DNA of 53,138 nt from the NCBI GenBank assembly GCA_019117205.1, contig DXAC01000093.1, positions 1 through 53,138 on the forward strand, in the 5' to 3' direction. The stretch is from Candidatus Allofournierella merdigallinarum. GTDB taxonomy: Bacteria > Bacillota > Clostridia > Oscillospirales > Ruminococcaceae. Of this stretch, positions 42,268 to 49,755 are shown piece after piece; position 1 is the stretch's first letter; each line of letters starts with the position of its first letter. The position numbers and the translations under genes are program-made. Under the pieces are notes generated by a model. It was not told the DNA's origin. It ran no database searches and saw nothing but the letters and a program-made list of their open reading frames with translations.

Positions 42268-42960
42268 TTATTCTTCCCGCGGGTCGATGTACTTCGCAGC
42301 GCCATCGAACCGGCCATAGGTGCCGATGTTCTTCTCAAAGGCAGTCTTGGGATCCTCGCCGTGGCGGATCGCCTCCAGCATCTTGCCCAGCCGCACGAAC
42401 TGGTAGCCGGTGACCTCGTTGTTCTCGTCCAGGGCCAGCTTCAGGATGTAGCCCTCGGTGAGCTCCAGGTAGCGAACGCCCTTGGCCTTGGTGGAGAAGA
42501 TGGTGCCGGTCATGCTGCGCAGGCCCTTGCCCAGGTCCTCCAGGCCGGCGCCGATGGGCAGGCCATCCTCGCTGAAAGCGGTCTGGCTGCGGCCGTAGAC
42601 GATCTGCAGGAACAGCTCGCGCATGGCCACGTTGATGGCGTCGCAGACAAGGTCGGTGTTCAGCGCCTCCAGGATGGTCTTGCCGGGCAGGATCTCGCCG
42701 GCCATGGCGGCGGAGTGGGTCATGCCGGAGCAGCCGATGGTCTCCACCAGCGCCTCCTCGATGACGCCCTGCTTCACGTTCAGGGTCAGCTTGCAGGTGC
42801 CCTGCTGGGGGGCGCACCAGCCCACGCCATGGGTCAGGCCGGAAATATCCTTGATCTCATAGGCCTTGACCCAGTTGCCCTCTTCGGGGATGGGGGCGGG
42901 GCCGTGATGGGGACCCTTGGTCAGAGGACACATACGCTCTACTTCATGCGAATAGGTCAT
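42268..42960 (-). CDS. NifU-like iron-sulfur cluster assembly scaffold, GGGtGRT partner
   Basis: A 230-residue protein with an IscU/NifU-N-type region. ETIGCSGMTHSAAMAGEIL (C77) corresponds to the central scaffold cysteine motif GCxxxxxSSS; further cysteines are C11, C49, C56 and C106. It is longer than IscU and lacks the canonical three-cysteine spacing, so cluster ligands may differ. AAAGGAGAG precedes the ATG at 42960; an upstream in-frame ATG at 43014 is within the leader. It is the first gene of the two-gene operon with the GGGtGRT protein. No isc, suf or nif genes are in the window, so it is not part of the housekeeping assembly operon. Confidence 0.85.
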   Translation of the reverse strand: MTYSHEVERMCPLTKGPHHGPAPIPEEGNWVKAYEIKDISGLTHGVGWCAPQQGTCKLTLNVKQGVIEEALVETIGCSGMTHSAAMAGEILPGKTILEALNTDLVCDAINVAMRELFLQIVYGRSQTAFSEDGLPIGAGLEDLGKGLRSMTGTIFSTKAKGVRYLELTEGYILKLALDENNEVTGYQFVRLGKMLEAIRHGEDPKTAFEKNIGTYGRFDGAAKYIDPREE

Positions 42961-43031
42961 GCTCTTTCTCTCCTTTGCTCTTCGTACTGCCGGGTAGATT
43001 GTGATGGTTTGCACAATGTTCCGCAGTATCC

Positions 43032-43060
43032 ATTATAGGCAAAAAACGCCTTTTTTTCAA
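43032..43060 (-). promoter_or_regulatory. SigA promoter of the NifU-like/GGGtGRT operon
   Basis: On the - strand TTGAAA (43055-43060), 17 bp, perfect TATAAT (43032-43037). Confidence 0.75.
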
Positions 43061-43068
43061 GGCGTTTT
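43043..43068. promoter_or_regulatory. Inverted repeat over the -35 of the NifU-like operon
   Basis: AAAACGCC (43043-43050) and GGCGTTTT (43061-43068) form a perfect 8-bp inverted repeat with 10 bases between, covering the spacer and -35. It fits a repressor operator; a rightward hairpin is the alternative. Confidence 0.5.
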
Positions 43069-43175
43069 CTCCCCCCGCCCCCACAAAATTTCTGCCGGCG
43101 CTCTCCGGTGGCCTTTGGCCCGGGCGATCGTGCAACTTCTTTAGTTATTGCTACAAAGTTTTTACAATTTTCTTG

Positions 43176-43204
43176 TTGCATTTCCACAAAGGCTGTGCTA
43201 TAGT
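43176..43204 (+). promoter_or_regulatory. SigA promoter of the 81-residue protein gene
   Basis: TTGCAT (43176-43181), 17 bp, TATAGT (43199-43204), preceded by an AT-rich UP-like stretch; start near 43211. Confidence 0.7.
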
Positions 43205-43210
43205 ATGGGC

Positions 43211-43323
43211 GAGGAAAGGCGGGAGGGTCCCCCTTTCCGGGAAAGTATGAAGCACGGCAAAAGGGGCCGCGCGACACCGCGCGCAAAAGCGCGCCAAATG
43301 CAAAGAAAGAGAGGTCATCCACC
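43211..43323 (+). promoter_or_regulatory. Structured 5' leader of the 81-residue protein gene
   Basis: Two stable hairpins: GGAAAGG plus GGGA closing on GGG with TCCC plus CCTTTCC (43213-43238), and GCGCGC-AAAA-GCGCGC (43279-43294). Neither is followed by a U-run, so they look like stabilising elements rather than attenuators. GAGAGGT is the ribosome site. Confidence 0.45.
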
Positions 43324-43569
43324 ATGGATCGTATCAACGTGAACAATTTTGACGTGAGCGCTTTCACCGAAGTTCTGGCTTCCTGCAAGGGTAACGTGTA
43401 TATGGTCACCCCCGAGGGCGACCGGCTGAACCTGAAGAGCAAGCTGTGCCAGATGATCGGCTTCACCAGCCTGATCAAGGGCGGCCAGATCGCCTCCGCC
43501 CAGTTTGAGTGCTCCGACCCGGAGGACGAGAGCAAGCTGTTCCGCTTCAACCTGTTCGGCGAGAAGTAA
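43324..43569 (+). CDS. Small conserved-looking protein of unknown function
   Basis: An 81-residue soluble protein, MDRINVNNFDVSAF at the start, then GNVYMVTPEGDRLNLKSKLCQMIG and ASAQFECSDPEDESKLFRFNLFG. It has no signal peptide, membrane helix or nucleic-acid-binding motif that I can name; alternating hydrophobic residues suggest a small beta-rich domain. I recall similar short proteins in Clostridia, sometimes carrying doubtful names, but cannot assign a role. A strong promoter, a stable leader, GAGAGGT before the ATG and a dedicated terminator all suggest abundant expression as a single-gene unit. Confidence 0.82.
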   Translation: MDRINVNNFDVSAFTEVLASCKGNVYMVTPEGDRLNLKSKLCQMIGFTSLIKGGQIASAQFECSDPEDESKLFRFNLFGEK

Positions 43570-43583
43570 AAAACACACAGGCG

Positions 43584-43623
43584 AAAAAAAGGCGGCGGGC
43601 CCGGAGGGCCCGCCGCCTTTTTG
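43584..43623. terminator. Bidirectional terminator
   Basis: GGCGGCGGGCCC-GGA-GGGCCCGCCGCC (43591-43617) with A7 before and T5 after. Confidence 0.9.
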
Positions 43624-43639
43624 CTGTTTCCCGGCCGGA

Positions 43640-44176
43640 TCAGCGCAGGCACAAGCGCCCTTTCAGCCAGCGGAAAAGCGCCCGCGGCGCGGCTTTCAGG
43701 TTTGCCTGCCAGCAAACAAAGACGCCGTGGTTTTCCTGCGCCGCCCCGGCAAAGAGGGCTCGCAGCTCCTTTTCCCTCTTCCATCCGCTGGCCCACACCA
43801 CGCACAGCCGTTGGTCCCGGCGGCCCCTGACCACGAGCACCTTTCCCCAAAGCGGAAGCATGTGCTCCCGCACCTGGAAGATCTCGCTGCGGCGCAGCTC
43901 GGTGACCTTGCGGCGCTGGCTGAGGGAGGCGGCCTCGAACAGGATCTTTTCCGGCAGGGCCACGATCCGCCTGCATCCCGTCTGAAAGGCCGCGTAGAAA
44001 ACAAAGAGCAGGAATACCGCGGCCCGGCCGCACAGCTGGATATAGGGGCCTGTGTCCGCCACCAGCAAAACCAGCGCCGGGGCAAGGAACAAAAGCACCG
44101 CCAGGCTTGCCCTGTACCAGGCGCGGGGCTTAAAGGCCATTTCCAGCTGCTGCGTCCGCTGCTTTTCTGTGTTCAT
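43640..44176 (-). CDS. Small two-helix membrane protein of unknown function
   Basis: A 178-residue protein I do not recognise. After a polar start (MNTEKQRTQQLEMAFKPR) two membrane helices follow (about 24-42 and 50-65), and then a basic cytoplasmic part with EKILFEAASLSQRRKVTELRRSEIFQVREHMLPLWGKVLVV, whose strand pattern recalls bacterial PH-like (YcxB) domains. GGGAGGTG precedes the ATG at 44176. It lies 67 bases downstream of the Gfo/Idh/MocA gene in the same direction and may be the last gene of that operon; the gap has no terminator that I can see. Confidence 0.65.
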   Translation of the reverse strand: MNTEKQRTQQLEMAFKPRAWYRASLAVLLFLAPALVLLVADTGPYIQLCGRAAVFLLFVFYAAFQTGCRRIVALPEKILFEAASLSQRRKVTELRRSEIFQVREHMLPLWGKVLVVRGRRDQRLCVVWASGWKREKELRALFAGAAQENHGVFVCWQANLKAAPRALFRWLKGRLCLR

Positions 44177-44243
44177 CGCACACCTCCCGCGGGCCAACGG
44201 CCCGTCTTTGCTGCGGCTGCTTTGGGCCCTGCGCGGCCCGGCT

Positions 44244-45512
44244 TCAGTCCCGGCCGCCCAGCTCCACCGGCGCGCCGCCCGCCAGGCGGCTCTCCTCGGC
44301 GGCCAGGGCCAGGAAGTGGCTTTCCAGCGAGGCGTCCAGGCTGGTGAGGCCGGGACCCGGCTCGCCGCCCAGCATCAGCTCCACGAACGCCCGGATCAGC
44401 CCCGCGTCGCCGCCGCTGTGGCCCTCGGCCTCCTCCACCCGGAAGACCCGGTCCGCCTCGCCGAAGCGGGACAGGGTGATGGCGCCGGCGTACAGGTCGG
44501 CGGTGAGCTCCCCCTCGGTGCCCATGAAGCAAGCCCGGCGGGTGTTGTGGCGGGTGAAGCCGGACATGGTGAAGTTCAGGGTGGCCCCGTCGGTCATCTC
44601 CACGCTCACCGTTTGCTGGTCCACCACGTCGTTGTCGCAGGCAAACACGCACCGGCCGTAGGGCCCGGTGCGGATGGCCTCGAGCACCGAATCGTGGGTG
44701 GGCGGGGCGGCCAGCACCTCGCAGGGCCAGCCCGTGTTGCCGGCGTCGATGCCGGTCTCGGGGCTGGTCAGGTAGATCTTCTCCGCGTCAAAGGGGCAGC
44801 TCTCTTTGGCGGCACAGCCGGAAAGGCACCGTTCTGCGGCGCCCGCCGGGGCGTTGGCGGCGCTGAAATGGAAGTTGCTGCCGAAAGAGCTCACCCGCGC
44901 CGCCCTCTTGTTCGCCAGCCAGAGGTAGAGGTCCAGGTCGTGGCAGCACTTTTGCAGGATCATGGGGCTGCTCTGGTCGGCCCTGCGCCAGTTGCCCCGC
45001 ACGAAGCTGTGGGCCTGGTGCCAGTAGCCCACGTTCTCCGCCGCCTGGATGGAGGCCACCCGGCCCACCGCGCCGCCGTCCAGCAGCTCCTTGACCTTTT
45101 TGTAAAAGGGGGTGTAGCGCAGCACATGGCAGACCACCACCCGCCGGCCCGCCGCCCGGGCCGCCTGGGCCAGCTGCCGGCACTCCTGCGCCGAGGGGGA
45201 CACCGGCTTTTCCAGCAGCAGGTCATAGCCCTTTTCCAGGGCGGCCAGCGCCTGGGCCACATGCTGGCGGTCCATGGTGGCGATGAGGGCGGCGTCCGCC
45301 AGCCGGGGGCCGGCCAGCAGCTCCTCGCCGGTGGCGAAGCACTGCTCCGGGGCAAGGCCCAGCCGCCGGGCCACCGACTCTCTGCGCTGGTCGATGGGCT
45401 CGGCGATGGCGGTGACCCGCACCTTGTCGCCGAATTTCAGCAGCTCCGGCAGATAGGCGTCCCCGCCCCGGTTGCCCAGGCCGATGAGCGCGGCGGTGAA
45501 TGAGTCTCTCAT
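44244..45512 (-). CDS. Gfo/Idh/MocA-family oxidoreductase
   Basis: A 422-residue NAD(P)-dependent dehydrogenase. The N-terminal Rossmann fold has ALIGLGNRGG (8-17) and the family motif EKP in LLLEKPVSPS; the C-terminal half has SPMILQKCCHDLDLYLWLAN, with the H-D-x-D pattern of the catalytic site. A cysteine-rich insertion (CLSGCAAKESC) may bind metal. Substrates are usually sugars, inositols or sugar derivatives; not determinable here. The ATG at 45512 follows AAAGGAT. A terminator separates it from the UcpA-like gene upstream, so it has its own weak promoter (TATACT at 45542-45547). Confidence 0.87.
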   Translation of the reverse strand: MRDSFTAALIGLGNRGGDAYLPELLKFGDKVRVTAIAEPIDQRRESVARRLGLAPEQCFATGEELLAGPRLADAALIATMDRQHVAQALAALEKGYDLLLEKPVSPSAQECRQLAQAARAAGRRVVVCHVLRYTPFYKKVKELLDGGAVGRVASIQAAENVGYWHQAHSFVRGNWRRADQSSPMILQKCCHDLDLYLWLANKRAARVSSFGSNFHFSAANAPAGAAERCLSGCAAKESCPFDAEKIYLTSPETGIDAGNTGWPCEVLAAPPTHDSVLEAIRTGPYGRCVFACDNDVVDQQTVSVEMTDGATLNFTMSGFTRHNTRRACFMGTEGELTADLYAGAITLSRFGEADRVFRVEEAEGHSGGDAGLIRAFVELMLGGEPGPGLTSLDASLESHFLALAAEESRLAGGAPVELGGRD

Positions 45513-45581
45513 TTTATCCTTTCTCCCCCTTTTCTCGTTCCAGTATACACCCTTCCGGCGGCGATGGCCAGCCCGGAGGGC

Positions 45582-45620
45582 GCAAAAAGGCCGCCGGCAA
45601 AAAGCCGGCGGCCTTTTTGC
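45582..45620. terminator. Palindromic terminator after the dehydrogenase gene
   Basis: GCAAAAAGGCCGCCGGC and its exact reverse complement around AAAAA; on the - strand it ends the permease/dehydrogenase transcript. Confidence 0.88.
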
Positions 45621-45643
45621 GTATGTCCGTTTTAGGAGAAAGC

Positions 45644-46441
45644 TCAGTTGGTGCCGATGGACATGGTCTCGGGCAGGGTGCTGCCGCCGTCGATGACGAT
45701 CTGGCTGCCGGTCAGGTAGCTGGACTCGTCGCTGCCCAGGAACGCGAACAGCTCGCCCACCTCGATGGGCTTCGCCAGCCGCTTCATGGGCACGCCCACG
45801 GCGATGTCGTTGATGGCGCTCTCGGGATCGTCCGGGTTGGACTCCATGGCCATCTTCTCCACCATCGGGGTGCGGGCATAGCCCAGCTGCGAGCAGTTCA
45901 CGCGGATGTTGCGGCCGGCGTACTCCACGGCCAGGCACTTGGTCAGGCCCACCAGGGCGGCCTTGGTCATAGCGTAGGCGGCTTCGCCCGCGTCGGCCAC
46001 GATGTCGCCGGTGACGGAGGAGGCGATGACGATGTTGCCGCCGCCCTGCTTCAGCATGTAGGGAACAACGGCCTTGCAGGTGTTCCACACGCCCTTGATG
46101 TTCACGTCGATGTGGAAGTCGCGGGTCTTGTCGTCCATCTCCTCAAAGGGAGCCAGGCGGCACACGCCGGCGTTGCAGCAGGCCACGTTGATCTCGCCAA
46201 AGGTGTCCACGCCTTTCTTGGCGGCGGCGTCCATCTGCTCACGGTCGGCCACGTTGGCGACCACGGTGATGATCTCGGCGCCGTACTCTTTGCGCAGCTT
46301 GGCGGCGGTGTCCTCCACATGGGGATCCAGGTCCACCATGATCAGTTTGGCGCCGTATTTGGCGTACGCGGTGGCGATGCCCTCGCCCAGACCCACGGCA
46401 GCGCCGGTGATCAGTGCAACTTTACCGTCCAATTTAGCCAT
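45644..46441 (-). CDS. Short-chain dehydrogenase/reductase, UcpA-like
   Basis: A 265-residue NAD(P)-dependent oxidoreductase of the classical SDR type. The cofactor motif TGAAVGLG is at 12-19, NAG at 90-92, and the catalytic Ser near 141-142 with Y156 and K160 in YAMTK. The stretches DFHIDVNIKGVWN and SSYLTGSQIVIDGGSTLPET closely resemble UcpA of enterobacteria, a protein tied to furan-aldehyde tolerance but of unknown natural substrate. AAAGGAGAG precedes the ATG at 46441. It follows the two permease genes in the same direction with a 70-base gap and no terminator, so it may act on an imported compound. Confidence 0.9.
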   Translation of the reverse strand: MAKLDGKVALITGAAVGLGEGIATAYAKYGAKLIMVDLDPHVEDTAAKLRKEYGAEIITVVANVADREQMDAAAKKGVDTFGEINVACCNAGVCRLAPFEEMDDKTRDFHIDVNIKGVWNTCKAVVPYMLKQGGGNIVIASSVTGDIVADAGEAAYAMTKAALVGLTKCLAVEYAGRNIRVNCSQLGYARTPMVEKMAMESNPDDPESAINDIAVGVPMKRLAKPIEVGELFAFLGSDESSYLTGSQIVIDGGSTLPETMSIGTN

Positions 46442-46511
46442 TTTAAGTCTCTCCTTTTCTGTTGTATAGCCATGCGGCCGCACAGGCCGCCCGGTTACGA
46501 ATAAGTAAGGG

Positions 46512-47933
46512 TCAATACTCCTTGGTGCCGGCCACCGTTTCGATGGTGACCTTTTTCTTCTTCCAGTTCACCAGCACCATCCACAGCCACAGCAGCGCGC
46601 CGATGCCGATGTAGATGCCGAAGCTCTTCCAGGAGCCGGCGCTCTGGCCCAGGGTGCAGAAGAAAGCGATGACCACCGAGATCACCAGCGCGATGGCGCG
46701 GGTAAAGCTGCCGCCCTTGAGTTTGTAGGGGGACACCAGCTCGGGGTGCTTTTTGTGGATGCGCATGGCGCTGATCATGGTGATGGCGTAGGCGCAGGCG
46801 CAGCCGAAGCTCATCAGGTTGAAGAAGTCGTTCATAAAGGTGGTGGCGTTCTGCAAAAGCAGGAACACCAGCGAGATGGCCAGCAGCAGGATGTTGGGCA
46901 GGATGGGCTGCTGGTGGCGGTTGACCTTGGTGAACACCTTGGGCAGGAAGTTGTTCTCGCCCATGGCGTACAGCAGCCGCACGGTGGAAAGCCAGAAGCC
47001 CAGCAGGCAGGTGCCGATGGCGCACAGGATGGCCGCCACACCGAACACCACCGCGAAGACGCCCCAGCCGCCGCCCAGCTGCTCCATCATGGTGATGGCC
47101 AAAAAGCCGCCCACCGCGGCGCCGCCCTCTTCCACCAGGGGCTGCACAGGCATACCGCCCACCCCGAAGAAGAACAGCGCGTAGATGATGCCGCAGGTGA
47201 CGATGGAACCCAGGATGGCCTTGTTGGAGTCTTTGATGGGGAAGTCACCCTCCTCCACCATCTGGGGCACCGTCTCAAACCCGAAGAACGGGGTGATCAG
47301 CAGCGCCATGCCGATGATCCAGCCGGGGATGCCAAGATGGCCCTCCACCTGGGTGTAGAAGAAGTTCTGGAAGTTGTCCCAGCTCCAGACGCCGGAGAAG
47401 AGGAACGCGACGGTGGCCACCAGGCAGCCGCCGATGGCGAACATCAGCATGTACAGCTGGATCTTGCCGGCGATCTCCACGTTTTGCAGGCTCAGGATGC
47501 AGTAGCCCACCAGGCTCACCAGGGCCACCACCTCGATCAGCATGAAGCTGGTGGGCACATGCAGCACATGGAACAGCCATTGGACGATGGCCATGACCGC
47601 GGAGGGCGGCACGGCGATCCAGGCGGCCATGATCAGCCAGGAGGAGAAAAAGCCCACGTGCTTGTTGATGCCCACGGTGTTGTAGATCAGCTCGCCGCCC
47701 GCCTTGGGGAAGAGGGGCGCCAGCTCGCAGTAGACCATGGCGATGGGCAGGATCAGCAGGGTCATCAGCGCAAAGCCCAAAAAGGTGCCCGCGCCGCAGT
47801 ACTCGTAAAAGATGGTGTCCCAGTAGCCGATAAAGGTGAAGATGGCGCCCGCCGCGATGGCGTAGACATAGATCAGGCGCAGGCTCTTCTTCAGCCCGGT
47901 GGGCTGGGCCTTCACATTGTTCTGTTCAGGCAT
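46512..47933 (-). CDS. APC-superfamily amino acid permease (second of tandem pair)
   Basis: A 473-residue transporter with about twelve membrane helices. GAIFTFIGYWDTIFYEYCGAG in the first helix, PKAGGELIYNTVGI and FFGFETVPQMVEEGDFPIKDSNKA (the helix 6-7 region) fit the APC family of amino acid or amine permeases. GGAGTGATATACA precedes the ATG. It is a paralogue of the permease upstream; both keep YNTVGI.KHVGF and the VPQMVEEGDFPIK block, so a tandem duplication is clear. The substrate is unknown; retention of both copies suggests different substrates or a combined exchanger role. Confidence 0.9.
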   Translation of the reverse strand: MPEQNNVKAQPTGLKKSLRLIYVYAIAAGAIFTFIGYWDTIFYEYCGAGTFLGFALMTLLILPIAMVYCELAPLFPKAGGELIYNTVGINKHVGFFSSWLIMAAWIAVPPSAVMAIVQWLFHVLHVPTSFMLIEVVALVSLVGYCILSLQNVEIAGKIQLYMLMFAIGGCLVATVAFLFSGVWSWDNFQNFFYTQVEGHLGIPGWIIGMALLITPFFGFETVPQMVEEGDFPIKDSNKAILGSIVTCGIIYALFFFGVGGMPVQPLVEEGGAAVGGFLAITMMEQLGGGWGVFAVVFGVAAILCAIGTCLLGFWLSTVRLLYAMGENNFLPKVFTKVNRHQQPILPNILLLAISLVFLLLQNATTFMNDFFNLMSFGCACAYAITMISAMRIHKKHPELVSPYKLKGGSFTRAIALVISVVIAFFCTLGQSAGSWKSFGIYIGIGALLWLWMVLVNWKKKKVTIETVAGTKEY

Positions 47934-47978
47934 TGTATATCACTCCGTCTCGTTGTCTTGTGCTCGGGAAAGCGGAGC

Positions 47979-49382
47979 TCAGAACTGCTTGATGCCGTCG
48001 GGAGTTTCGATCTCCACGGGGTGCTTCTTCCAGTTGACGCAGACCATCCACAGCCAGATGACCACGCCCACGCCCAGGTACACGCCGAAGCAGATCCAGG
48101 AGTCGATGCCCTGGCCCAGGGTGCAGAAGAAGGCGATGGCCACGGCGATCAGCATGGCCAGGATGCGGAAGGCGTCGCCGCCCTTGACGGCGTTGGCGCT
48201 CTTCCAGTTCGGATATTTGTGGTGGATGCACACGGCGCTGATCATGGTCAGGGCGTAGGCGCAGGCGCAGCCGAAGCTCATCAGGTTGAAGAAAGCGCTC
48301 ATGAAGTCGGAGGAGTTCTGCAGAACGATGAACACCAGGCTCAGCACCAGCAGGAAAATGTTGGGCAGCAGGGGCTGCTGGTTCTTGTTGACCTTGGCGA
48401 ACACCTTGGGCAGGAAGTTCTTGTTGGCCATGGAGTAGAGCATACGAACGGTGGACATCCAGAAGCCCAGCAGGGAGGCGCCCATGCCCAGCAGGCAGGA
48501 GAGCAGACCCACAACGATGGGCCAGAAAGTCCAGCCCAGCTGGTTCTGCATGGTGGCGATGGTCAGGAAACCATCCTGGGCGAAGCTTTCGTAGACGCCC
48601 TGCAGGCCGTCCAGGCCGGCCACACAGAAGTAGTAGAACACGTAGATGCTGCCGCAGGTGAGGATGGAACCGCAGATGGCTTTCTTGGAGTTCTTGATGG
48701 GGAAGTCGCCCTCCTCCACCATCTGGGGCACGGTCTCAAAGCCAAAGTAGGGGGTGATCAACAGGGCCATGCCGATGACCCAGCCGGGGATGCCGTAGAC
48801 AGAATCGATGGTGGTGGTGAAGATGTTGCCGAAGTTGGACAGGTGCCAGTGGCCGCTGAACAGCAGGATGAAGCCGGTGAGGATGGTCACGGTGATGTTG
48901 CAGAACAGCATCACGGCCTGGGCTTTCACCAGCACCTGCACGTTCTGGATGCTCATCAGGAAGTAGAGCACCAGCAGCACGGCCGCGCAGGCCACCATGG
49001 GCCAGGTGCTCATGTTCAGGTTAAAGGTCTTGTTCACCCAGGTCATGATGGCCATGACCACTGCCGGGGGAACCGAGATCCAGGCGGCCATGATCAGCCA
49101 GGAAGCCAAAAAGCCCACGTGCTTGCTGATACCCACGGTGTTGTAGATCAGCTCGCCGCCGGAGGTGTGGAACAGGCTGGCCAGCTCGCTGTACACCAGC
49201 GCAACAGGCAGGATGGCGATGGTCATCAGGCCGAACGCCAGGAAAGTGCCGGTGCCGCAGTAGCCGTAGAACACCGAATCCCAGTAGTTCACAAAGGTGA
49301 AGATGGAACCGGTGGCGACGGTGTAGACAAAAATCAGTTTCAGACTTTTGTTCAGGCCGCCTTTGGTTTGTGTGTTTTCCAT
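47979..49382 (-). CDS. APC-superfamily amino acid permease (first of tandem pair)
   Basis: A 467-residue transporter, about twelve helices, with GSIFTFVNYWDSVFYGYCGTG in helix 1 and YFGFETVPQMVEEGDFPIKNSKKA in the middle. It resembles its downstream partner throughout, including the C-terminal LWMVCVNWKK. AAAAGGAG lies 9 bases before the ATG at 49382; an open extension upstream is leader sequence. It is the first gene of the operon, behind a TTGACA promoter and a structured leader of about 190 bases, which suggests regulation by attenuation. The next permease starts 46 bases after its stop. Confidence 0.9.
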   Translation of the reverse strand: MENTQTKGGLNKSLKLIFVYTVATGSIFTFVNYWDSVFYGYCGTGTFLAFGLMTIAILPVALVYSELASLFHTSGGELIYNTVGISKHVGFLASWLIMAAWISVPPAVVMAIMTWVNKTFNLNMSTWPMVACAAVLLVLYFLMSIQNVQVLVKAQAVMLFCNITVTILTGFILLFSGHWHLSNFGNIFTTTIDSVYGIPGWVIGMALLITPYFGFETVPQMVEEGDFPIKNSKKAICGSILTCGSIYVFYYFCVAGLDGLQGVYESFAQDGFLTIATMQNQLGWTFWPIVVGLLSCLLGMGASLLGFWMSTVRMLYSMANKNFLPKVFAKVNKNQQPLLPNIFLLVLSLVFIVLQNSSDFMSAFFNLMSFGCACAYALTMISAVCIHHKYPNWKSANAVKGGDAFRILAMLIAVAIAFFCTLGQGIDSWICFGVYLGVGVVIWLWMVCVNWKKHPVEIETPDGIKQF

Positions 49383-49572
49383 TGCGTATGACTCCTTTTC
49401 ACAGTTTGGCTTCCCCCAACGACCGTCCGCCCGCAAAAAAAACACCGAAACGCCGGCGCTTTCCCATGCGCGGTTTTCGATGTTGTCATACAGTGCGGGC
49501 CACTCAAGACCCGTTCGGCTGCACGGCAGCGGAGGTCCGGTCATCGGGCACGGGGCGTTGCCCCCTTGGACC
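49383..49572 (-). promoter_or_regulatory. Structured leader of the permease operon, possible attenuator
   Basis: On the - strand the leader shows a chain of hairpins: GGGGC-AAC-GCCCC, GCTGC-CGT-GCAGC (49518-49530), CGGG-N10-CCCG, and AGCGCCG-GCGTTT-CGGTGTT followed by a U-run (49435-49460), the last being terminator-like. GGTCC and GGACC could close the first part. I do not recognise a named riboswitch class. An in-frame open stretch crosses the leader but lacks a ribosome site. Confidence 0.45.
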
Positions 49573-49578
49573 GTTATA

Positions 49579-49607
49579 AAAATAACATCCTGCCTCTGGG
49601 TTGTCAA
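49579..49607 (-). promoter_or_regulatory. SigA promoter of the permease operon
   Basis: On the - strand a perfect TTGACA (49602-49607), 17 bp, TATTTT (49579-49584). Confidence 0.6.
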
Positions 49608-49701
49608 TAGAATAACAAGGTTTTTGTATACATTTCCGCGATCGTGTACCAAAAAAGGACGTTTCTGCACCTTTTGTCCCCTGTTTTTTCCCGCCGGCGC
49701 C

Positions 49702-49735
49702 AAAAAGGCCCCGCCGGCGCGCCGGCAGGGCCTTT
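49702..49735 (-). terminator. Terminator of the MFS transporter gene
   Basis: On the - strand GGCCCTGCCGGC pairs with GCCGGCGGGGCC (one wobble) and is followed by TTTTT. The stretch 49608-49701 between it and the permease promoter holds no gene. Confidence 0.85.
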
Positions 49736-49755
49736 GGAGGGATGGAAAGCCGGCA

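Larger units (their letters stand above)
42961..43323. other. Divergent regulatory region
   Basis: No gene is seen. It holds the promoter and inverted repeat of the NifU-like operon (43032-43068), a middle AT-rich stretch, and the promoter and structured leader of the small 81-residue protein gene. Confidence 0.6.

Noticed and set aside
46746..49391. An 881-codon + strand frame opposite the two permeases
   Set aside because: Its sequence is a mirror of the permease genes (His, Gln, Gly-rich, repeated because the permeases are duplicated) and it lacks a start site.
49383..49703. N-terminal extension of the first APC permease
   Set aside because: The frame is open, but the ribosome site AAAAGGAG and the start of homology both point to the ATG at 49382, and the extension crosses the promoter.
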